DNA of 12,420 nucleotides. It comes from a bacterium. GTDB taxonomy: Bacteria; Oederibacteriota; JAJYGY01. The notes beneath the pieces were generated by a model. That model did not search any database, was not told where the DNA came from, and worked only from the letters and a program-made list of their open reading frames with translations. Each line of letters opens with the position of its first letter. The stretch's first letter is position 1. Both the position numbers and the translations under genes were made by a program. This document shows positions 7,701 through 12,420 of the stretch, piece by piece. Location of the stretch: positions 1 to 12,420 of the forward strand of contig JAJYGY010000119.1 in NCBI GenBank assembly GCA_021790555.1, in the 5' to 3' direction.

Positions 7701-8319
7701 TGCGCAGGTTCTTCTTGCGCAGCACCGAGGCGTCCCGGGGCAGCTGGTTGGCGCGGACTTCCACGCTGCCGCCCCCGTCGGCCTGGTTGGTGGTGATGAG
7801 GTAGGTGACGTACAGGTCGGAGGCCGCGGACAGCTCGAAGGCCAGCTTCAGCCAGTCCTTGACTTCCTGGAAGGTGGAGGGCTCCAGCACGGGGATGAAG
7901 AGGTGGTCGGACAGGCGGCGTGAATCCTGGGGAACCTGGGTGCTGTCGGACCAGGGATCGTCACCCACCACGATCACCGCGCCCCCGCGGTGGCCGGTCT
8001 TGCCCATGCTGCCGGTGAAAAGGCCGTCCGCGGCCACGTTGAAGCCCACGGACTTCATCACCGCGACGGCACGCAGGTCCTCCAACTGGGACCCGTTCAA
8101 CCGCGCCCCGGCCAGGGCCTCGTTGTTGGCCAGCTGGGCCAGTATCCCGTTTTCCTTCAGGTAATCGGAAATGGAATGGGCGGCCTCGAAAACGTCCGCC
8201 ACCGGTGAGCCCGGGTATCCGGTCAGCAGGTTGATCCCGCCTTCCAGGCTTCCCTTGAGGATCAATTCATTGCCCGTGAAGGCTTCCCGCCCCTGGCTCC
8301 TGACAAAACGTTTGTCCAT
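4789..8319 (-). CDS. Fused indolepyruvate (2-oxoacid):ferredoxin oxidoreductase, single-chain alpha-gamma type
   Basis: The 1176-residue protein joins parts that are separate subunits (IorA, IorB) in archaea. These enzymes convert aryl- or branched-chain 2-oxoacids plus CoA to acyl-CoA and CO2 and reduce ferredoxin, in the cytoplasm, during amino-acid breakdown or, in reverse, synthesis. Order seen: pyrimidine-binding domain (about 15-200; GYPGSPV 34-40); middle domain (255-370); TPP/Mg domain with CPGCPHR (408-414), FHGDAGC (446-452), IGDGTFFHSG (493-502) and LDNKTTAMTGHQPHPG (521-536); a cysteine region CEYCLECTRLTGCPG (634-648) and CVSDGACYRVHACPSF (667-682); gamma domain with CGIGGMGIGS (721-730) and FCDKKGLAIRNGGVYSH (748-764); and a C-terminal extension (about 925-1150) of the DUF6537 type known from fused bacterial homologues. 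The second cysteine group has only three Cys, spaced x5 and x5, unlike ferredoxin-type sites. ATG 8319 has only a weak GGGGA ribosome site. It ends in TAG. Exact substrate unknown; no ferredoxin gene is adjacent. Confidence 0.93.
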   Translation of the reverse strand: MDKRFVRSQGREAFTGNELILKGSLEGGINLLTGYPGSPVADVFEAAHSISDYLKENGILAQLANNEALAGARLNGSQLEDLRAVAVMKSVGFNVAADGLFTGSMGKTGHRGGAVIVVGDDPWSDSTQVPQDSRRLSDHLFIPVLEPSTFQEVKDWLKLAFELSAASDLYVTYLITTNQADGGGSVEVRANQLPRDASVLRKKNLRTSQIQVDHSILLPPHTGQREEEALKVKFPALLQACRAMGLNRLVRGREEGGLGFISAGLPYAYLEQALSEFGMAGRFPILKLGMTYPVDPQAVRDFLKHAGTLVVVEEKRSFVETQVRDILFGLVQGGEIKSMPALWGKAFPGGLKPIPAERGLNPARLMRRLGPLLKHMGLSSSRVDEELAFLEKLAGFEVKIPARTPTFCPGCPHRDSTSVFLDLVADFKNADYMRRRHSSDPIDIVFHGDAGCYSMLYFAPNQALMHNYSGMGLGGGTGAGLTPFTTNKSITFIGDGTFFHSGLAAASDSIKNGQDILYVILDNKTTAMTGHQPHPGVEEDLMGNFTFAQDIEKTLKGLTQGDDVSVLRVNPESREDYRAAVEDMLMEPGVKFLIADKECGITYHRRKRRERSRLVAQKGFLASEKRVNVSDSACEYCLECTRLTGCPGLTVEDTSYGPKIATDLSNCVSDGACYRVHACPSFEEVTILRGRKPEAPELPQESSLPLPASPSLKGDWRAYLCGIGGMGIGSTTAVLVRAGMRRGYFVNFCDKKGLAIRNGGVYSHIVFSTDDKVVSPVTPYGKADLVLGVDLLEAVRGVDPKFNLQVGSPEHSHCVVNTAKTPTILSLLGKDNFQPKDLEATLKKASRSYFGVNVSQVSQKLMGHTLYANTMMLGLAFQLGRLPLALEDLLGAIQENFRPEEARRNVQAFHLGRDLALHPEKYGAEKKVSLQEVVDKKAGLLGSLRARHYREMVASFMKEFSHELETPKLLAERLYDLIEWKNVDYARQYLNRVLETLKKDSSEYGWAATKAVVKYLHKVMAIKDEIYVAHLLTSKEKYEKDRERYGVDPKRGDRIRYKHFNRPAFDVMGMHLEFRLDSRDWMLQVMKRMKFLRELMPQWHAKEKAFREWYAGLVDRFRYQSREQYQKWIKILELPEMVRGYRDVRYPHMEAARKLAQEILATLEASPQASLAALAA
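8302..8316. repeat. Inverted repeat at the start of the oxidoreductase gene
   Basis: GACAAA (8302-8307) and TTTGTC (8311-8316) form a perfect 6-bp inverted repeat around ACG, overlapping codons 2-6. A related site, GACA-AAAA-TGTC, lies at 8605-8616 at the other end of the intergenic region, and the two share the 11-mer TCCTGACAAAA (8298-8308 and 8601-8611). It could be an operator or a start-region hairpin; chance is also plausible. Confidence 0.25.
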
Positions 8320-8360
8320 GCTGGTTTATCCCCAAGTGCCCAGGTTAGTATCAAGGACGA

Positions 8361-8389
8361 ATGATAATCCCATTCCCCCAAAACTTCAA
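8361..8389 (-). promoter_or_regulatory. Sigma70-like promoter for the oxidoreductase gene
   Basis: On the minus strand, TTGAAG (8389-8384, 4 of 6 to consensus) and TATCAT (8366-8361, 5 of 6) are separated by the ideal 17 bases, in the most AT-rich part of the gap. Transcription would start near 8354, giving a leader of about 35 bases before ATG 8319. This fits an independent start for the oxidoreductase and the gene after it. Confidence 0.5.
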
Positions 8390-8561
8390 CCCAATACGGG
8401 CCGCCTGTCAATCCCGGGAATCGCGGAAATTGGAATCGGCCTTGAAATGCAAGCCGATCCTGGGGAGGAGGAATCCGTGGAATCTGGTCCAGGCCTGGCA
8501 CGGGCGACGGAAGGGAGCGCAAAAAGGCGGAAAATAAAGGCTTTCGGAGGTCCCAGGGTGG

Positions 8562-8580
8562 CCAGGCTTTTCCCGCCTGG
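8562..8580 (-). terminator. Weak hairpin downstream of tonB
   Basis: CCAGGC and GCCTGG form a 6-bp stem around a 7-base loop, about 55 bases past the tonB stop. No T-run follows directly; T-rich stretches come only some 20-40 bases later. It may end or trim the receptor/exbB/exbD/tonB transcript, but it is not a classical intrinsic terminator. Confidence 0.3.
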
Positions 8581-8634
8581 GGGCGGCACCGGCCGCAGGG
8601 TCCTGACAAAAATGTCGTCCCGCCATCGGGCCCG

Positions 8635-9234
8635 TCATTCCAGCTCGAACTTGATGGGCAGGATGAGCTTGCAGGGGATGGCGTTCCCCCCGGCGTCGCG
8701 GGCAGGGCTGAAGCGGGCCGCCTTCACCTTACGCAGGGCCACTTCGTTGAGCACGGGGTAGCTTCCCTTCAGCAGGTCCACCTCGCGCACCATCCCCGAG
8801 GCGTCCAGGTAAACGGCCAGGACCACCAGGCCGTCCTGCCCGCTCTTCTGGGCCAGCCTGGGATAGTCGCTGTCCTGGATGAAACCCGAAACCCAGCGGG
8901 GCCCCTGGGCCGCCAGGGCGGCCGGGAGGTAGGCCCCGGGGGTCCGGGGGCAGGGCGGCGGGCAGGCCGGGGGCGCCTCGGCCCCGGGCTGGGCCGTCCG
9001 GGTCATGGGCCGTGGCGCCGGCGCCGCGGAATCACGCGGCCTGGGCCGGAAGGCGGGCAGAGGGGGCTCCGAAGGCGGGGGAGGCAGCATGGAAAGGTCC
9101 AGCTGCACGGTCACGGGCCGGCGCCACTGGAAGACGAACAGGAAGTACAGCAGCGCCAGGAGAGCGGCATGCACCAGGACCGAGAATCCGGCTCCCTGCC
9201 AGAAGGGGGAAAAGCGGGCCTTGGGCGGGCGCAC
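8635..9234 (-). CDS. tonB: TonB-family energy transducer
   Basis: This 199-residue protein links the proton-driven ExbB/ExbD motor in the inner membrane to outer-membrane receptors. It has one N-terminal membrane segment (about 15-36) containing the SxxxH motif (Ser18, His22) known to be important in TonB. A Pro-rich periplasmic stretch follows (51-104), then a TonB C-terminal domain: YPRLAQKSGQDGLVVLAVYL (124-143), SYPVLNEVALRKVKAARFSP (158-177), ending LPIKFELE. The Pro-rich linker is short and holds CPPPC (91-95), an uncommon cysteine pair that could form a disulfide in the periplasm. The start is GTG 9234, three bases after the exbD stop with no good ribosome site, which suggests translational coupling. 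It is the last gene of the receptor-exbB-exbD-tonB cluster. Confidence 0.9.
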   Translation of the reverse strand: MRPPKARFSPFWQGAGFSVLVHAALLALLYFLFVFQWRRPVTVQLDLSMLPPPPSEPPLPAFRPRPRDSAAPAPRPMTRTAQPGAEAPPACPPPCPRTPGAYLPAALAAQGPRWVSGFIQDSDYPRLAQKSGQDGLVVLAVYLDASGMVREVDLLKGSYPVLNEVALRKVKAARFSPARDAGGNAIPCKLILPIKFELE

Positions 9235-9237
9235 GGC

Positions 9238-9633
<396 letters not shown>

Positions 9634-9643
9634 GGCCTCCCCC

Positions 9644-10267
9644 TCAGGGTTTCTCGGTTTTCAGGTATCCCAGCAGGATCCTGGACAGGCTTTCCGAATT
9701 GGACATCCTGCGCTTGAGCAGGGACTGGAAGCTGTTGTTGGCGATGACCGCGGGCAGGGCCACCAGGATCCCCAGGGCCGTGCAGATCAGGGCCGAGGAG
9801 ATGCCGGCCATCACCACCGAGGCCCCGGCGCTGCCCGAAAGCGCCAGGTCGTGGAAGGCCTTGATGATGCCCAGCACCGTGCCGAACAGGCCCAGGAAGG
9901 GCGCGTTGTTGCCCAGGGTGCCGAGGACGATCAGGTTGCGCTCCAGGGCCAGCCTTTCCTGGATCACGCGCGAGGTCATCACCTCCTCCACGGCCGCCGG
10001 GCCCTTGGGAAACTGCTCGATGCCCGCCGCCGCCACCCTCCCCTCCACGCTTTCCGATTTCCTGGCCAGGGCCAGGGCGCCCTCCACGTCGTGCCTCCCC
10101 AGGCAGGCGGCGATGCCGTCCATCAGCGCGGCCAGGTCCACCTTCCCGGCCCGGAACAGCCTCCAGCGCTCGTACATGATGGCCACCGAAAGCAGGCTGG
10201 CCAGCAGCAGAAGGATGATCACCCAGGTGTCGCCCACCATGGCGGCGTTCATCAGCAGTTGGATCAT
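9644..10267 (-). CDS. exbB: ExbB/TolQ/MotA-family proton channel protein
   Basis: This 207-residue inner-membrane protein has three predicted membrane helices: about 13-33, 114-137 and 150-176. The family core is clear: GTLGNNAPFLGLFGTVLGII (116-135), then VVMAGISSALICTALGILVA (151-170). The loop between helices 1 and 2 (about 35-112) is cytoplasmic, with the charged RVIQERLALERN helix before helix 2. In the complex, ExbB forms the ring around ExbD and conducts protons. ATG 10267 has a good GGGAGAG ribosome site and comes 16 bp after the receptor stop, so it is probably co-transcribed with it. The short length fits ExbB/TolQ rather than MotA. Confidence 0.92.
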   Translation of the reverse strand: MIQLLMNAAMVGDTWVIILLLLASLLSVAIMYERWRLFRAGKVDLAALMDGIAACLGRHDVEGALALARKSESVEGRVAAAGIEQFPKGPAAVEEVMTSRVIQERLALERNLIVLGTLGNNAPFLGLFGTVLGIIKAFHDLALSGSAGASVVMAGISSALICTALGILVALPAVIANNSFQSLLKRRMSNSESLSRILLGYLKTEKP

Positions 10268-10283
10268 GTCTCTCCCGGAAGGG

Positions 10284-12420
10284 TCAGTAGGTGGCCTCGA
10301 GGCCCAGGTTGGGCAGGCGCGGAAGGTCGTAGGTGGTTTCGGTCTGCCCGGTGAGGGCGTTGGTGTACTCTCCCGAGGGGTTGGCCCGGTTGAGCAGGTT
10401 GAGGACGCCGCCGTAGAGCCGCAGGCTCCAGGTGTTGAAGCGCCAGGTGTGGTCGGCCTGCACGTCCAGGCGCAGGTAGTCGTCCAGGCGCCGGGTGTAC
10501 TGGTTGGTGCCGGGCGGCTCGATCAGGGGCCCCGAGTTGTAGCGCAGCTTGGCCCCCAGGGTCCAGCCCGGATCGGGGCTGTAGCTGGCCACCACGTTCA
10601 GGATGTCGGGCTGGTCGTAGGCGTAGGGGGTCCATCCCTGGCTCAGGGGGTTGTTTCTCTCGGATTTCGAAAGTGAATAGGAGATCCAGCCGAAGAACCG
10701 CTCCCCCATCTCCTCCTTCAGCGAAAGGTCCAGTCCCCGCGCGTCCCCGATGCCGGCGTTGTCGTAAAGGCCGGGATTCGCGGGGTCCCGGACCACCAGG
10801 CCGCCGAGGGTCTTGTAGTAGACGTCGGCCTTGCCCGACAGCCCCAACCCGAAGCTCTTTTCCAGGCCCAGCACCACGTGCCGTGCCCACTGGTAGGAAA
10901 GCCCCGGGTTCCCGTACTGGGGATTGACCTGCATGGGCCCGGGGGCCTGGGCGTAGAGGCCCCAGGCCAGGGTCCAGCGGGTGGCGGGGTCGAAATCCCA
11001 GTCCAGGCTGGCCCTGGGTTCCAGGGCGTCCCCGGCCACGGTGCTGCCCTTGTCGTAGTGCAGCCCCAGCGTGAGCGTCCAGCCGGGCAGCACCCGCGCG
11101 CGGTCCTGCAGGTAGGCGTATCCGGCCAGGGTGGAGGCCGTCACCGTGGAGGCCGTGGCGGCCATGTTGGTCAGGTCGCTGAAGGTCACCCCCGAGGTGG
11201 CGGTGACGCGCGGGAAGTAGCCGTAGAACGCGTAGGAGGACGACTCCAGGTCCCCGCCGAAGGACACCTGGTGGTCCATGCCCAGCCAGGTTCCGGCCCG
11301 CCAGTCCGCCTCCTCCTTCAGCCCCAGGGTGGTGCGGGTGGTGTCGTCGGAAAAGCTGCCGAAGCTGAACAGGCTGTCCACCCTTTCCACGTAGGGCGTG
11401 AAGGTGGAGGTGATTCCCGGCAGGCGGTCGTCCACCCAGTTGACGCCGAGAACCTGGTATCCCGTGTCGTCGCGGATGGTGGTGGATCCGGCCGTGGCGC
11501 TCAGGGAGGTATCGGTGGTGTTGATGGCGAGGCTGTCGCGCGAGGCCAGGGCCAGCACCTGCACCTGGTCGTGGGGCCCGGGGCTGAAGTTGAAGGAGCC
11601 GCCGCCGTCCCAGTAGTAGGGCACCGGGCTGAAGGGGACCAGCCGCGACAGCGCCTCCAGCAGGCTGCGCCGGCCCTCCAGGCTGAAGGTGGAGTTGCCC
11701 CAGCCGGTGGGCCCCTCCACCGACGCGTCCGCGCCCAGGAAGCTCAGGTCCGCGTCCAGGTGCACCCTGTCCGAATCCGGCGCCCGGGTGCGGGCGTCCA
11801 GCACCGAGGCCAGCGAGCCTCCCCAGCGGGCTCCGTACCCGGCCTCGTAAAGGTTGACGGAATCCAGCAGGTTGGGGTCCACCGTGGAAACGATGCCGCC
11901 GAAATGGAAGGGGATGGGCCAGGGCAGGTTGTCGATCAGGTAGAGGTTGTCGCTGGGGCCGGCCCCCTGCACCAGCAATTGGCCGGAATAGTCGTCGGGC
12001 ATGGCCACCCCGGGCAGGGTCTGGGCGGCCCGCAGGGCGTCGCCGAAGGTGCCCGGAATCTCCTTGATCTGGCGCCGGCTCACCGAGGCCTGCACGGCCT
12101 GGGGCGCCTCGCGCCGGCCCCGCACGGTGACGGCCGGGGCCTGGAAGGAGGAGGGGTCCATGGCGACATCCAGGACCCGCCGCTGGCCCGGCGCCAGGAC
12201 CACGGACCGCTTCACCGGGGCGAAACCCTGGGCCGAAAACACCAGGTCCCAGATCCCGGCCCGGCCCTCCAAGGCGTAGCGGCCGTCCTCGCCGGTGGTG
12301 GCGAAGGCCTGGGTGCCCTCCAACCGCACCACGGCGCCCAGCACAGGGTCCGGGGAGCCCAGCGCGTGGACCCGGCCGGTCACGCGCGCCGTGGGGCTGG
12401 ACGCGGACGCCTCCCCGGCC
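10284..12420 (-). CDS. TonB-dependent outer-membrane receptor with N-terminal carboxypeptidase-regulatory-like domain (5' end outside window)
   Basis: The frame is open from the right edge to TGA at 10284, 711 residues visible; the signal peptide and start lie beyond the window. Parts in order: a carboxypeptidase-regulatory-like Ig domain (about 12390-12165; VTGRV, GAVVRLEGT, TTGEDGRYALEG); a possible TonB box, APAVTVRG (about 12140-12117); a plug domain (about 12100-11785; AQTLPGVAMPD, LLVQGAGPSDNLYLIDNLP, LYEAGYGARWGGSLASVLDA); then a long beta-barrel rich in aromatic and Gly residues that ends LGLEATY, with a terminal Tyr. Such receptors bind a ligand at the cell surface and import it using TonB energy; those with this N-terminal domain often take up saccharides or peptides, but the ligand cannot be told here. 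exbB, exbD and tonB follow at once, so it likely has its own motor. A GTG at 12383 is in frame but inside the first domain, so it is not the real start. Confidence 0.92.
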   Translation of the reverse strand, partial: AGEASASSPTARVTGRVHALGSPDPVLGAVVRLEGTQAFATTGEDGRYALEGRAGIWDLVFSAQGFAPVKRSVVLAPGQRRVLDVAMDPSSFQAPAVTVRGRREAPQAVQASVSRRQIKEIPGTFGDALRAAQTLPGVAMPDDYSGQLLVQGAGPSDNLYLIDNLPWPIPFHFGGIVSTVDPNLLDSVNLYEAGYGARWGGSLASVLDARTRAPDSDRVHLDADLSFLGADASVEGPTGWGNSTFSLEGRRSLLEALSRLVPFSPVPYYWDGGGSFNFSPGPHDQVQVLALASRDSLAINTTDTSLSATAGSTTIRDDTGYQVLGVNWVDDRLPGITSTFTPYVERVDSLFSFGSFSDDTTRTTLGLKEEADWRAGTWLGMDHQVSFGGDLESSSYAFYGYFPRVTATSGVTFSDLTNMAATASTVTASTLAGYAYLQDRARVLPGWTLTLGLHYDKGSTVAGDALEPRASLDWDFDPATRWTLAWGLYAQAPGPMQVNPQYGNPGLSYQWARHVVLGLEKSFGLGLSGKADVYYKTLGGLVVRDPANPGLYDNAGIGDARGLDLSLKEEMGERFFGWISYSLSKSERNNPLSQGWTPYAYDQPDILNVVASYSPDPGWTLGAKLRYNSGPLIEPPGTNQYTRRLDDYLRLDVQADHTWRFNTWSLRLYGGVLNLLNRANPSGEYTNALTGQTETTYDLPRLPNLGLEATY

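Larger units (their letters stand above)
8320..8634. other. 315-bp intergenic region between tonB and the oxidoreductase gene
   Basis: No credible gene is seen here on either strand; short open frames lack ribosome sites and recognisable products. It is less GC-rich near the oxidoreductase side, where the promoter at 8361-8389 lies. On the tonB side there are two adjacent hairpins (GCGGC 8583-8587 with GCCGC 8592-8596; CCAGGC 8562-8567 with GCCTGG 8575-8580) within 75 bases of the tonB stop. The 150 bases between them and the promoter hold nothing I can name. Confidence 0.6.

Noticed and set aside
3742..7923. 1393-codon open frame on the plus strand, antisense to the oxidoreductase and the exported-protein gene
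   Set aside because: It mirrors the codon positions of a clearly real gene with C/G third bases, which removes stops from the opposite strand. Its product is low-complexity (Gly/Val/His/Gln/Leu-rich) with no recognisable domain, and it crosses two minus-strand genes and the gap between them.
8406..8411. Perfect TTGACA -35 hexamer on the minus strand
   Set aside because: No usable -10 lies 16-18 bases downstream (TGAAGT at the 17-base position); the TTGAAG/TATCAT pair nearby is better.

Overview
The window is a dense, high-GC bacterial segment from a Gram-negative-type cell: it encodes a TonB-dependent outer-membrane receptor, an ExbB/ExbD/TonB energising system and several exported proteins. 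Codon third positions are strongly C/G, and starts are a mix of ATG and GTG. The gene types and GC-rich codon use would fit Acidobacteriota of the Holophaga/Geothrix type, but that placement is inference from style; no marker gene is present.

All genes except one lie on the minus strand, so they are transcribed from high to low coordinates. At the right end (12420 to 8635) is a tight cluster: a TonB-dependent receptor (its N-terminus lies outside the window), then exbB, exbD and tonB, with gaps of 16, 10 and 3 bp. This looks like one operon that supplies a receptor with its own inner-membrane motor. A 315-bp gap follows, holding hairpins and a good sigma70-like promoter (8361-8389). That promoter faces a 1176-residue single-chain 2-oxoacid:ferredoxin oxidoreductase of the indolepyruvate type (8319 to 4789), in which the TPP-binding alpha part, an Fe-S cysteine region, the gamma part and a C-terminal extension are fused.

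Downstream, 84 bp away and in the same reading frame, is an exported beta-rich protein gene (4704 to 3622). It is interrupted by an in-frame TAG immediately after its signal peptide. A strong rho-independent terminator (3557-3597) closes this unit. A second short minus-strand unit follows: a small exported protein of unknown family (3518-2811) and a cytoplasmic TIM-barrel, glycoside-hydrolase-like protein (2733-1699). The only plus-strand gene is a LOG-family nucleotide phosphoribohydrolase (943-1659), which converges on that unit across a GC hairpin. At the left edge a minus-strand gene (822 to beyond 1) encodes an exported protein with a TPR-like segment and a glutamine-amidotransferase-like fold; it is divergent from the LOG gene.

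The most unusual features are the amber codon that separates signal peptide from mature domain at 4591-4593, the fact that only two stops (both TAG) interrupt the frame from 8319 to 3624, the fused oxidoreductase with its atypical cysteine spacing, and a possible promoter whose -35 element lies in the loop of the strong terminator. I see no mobile element, CRISPR array, tRNA or rRNA. I found no convincing new multi-gene system.
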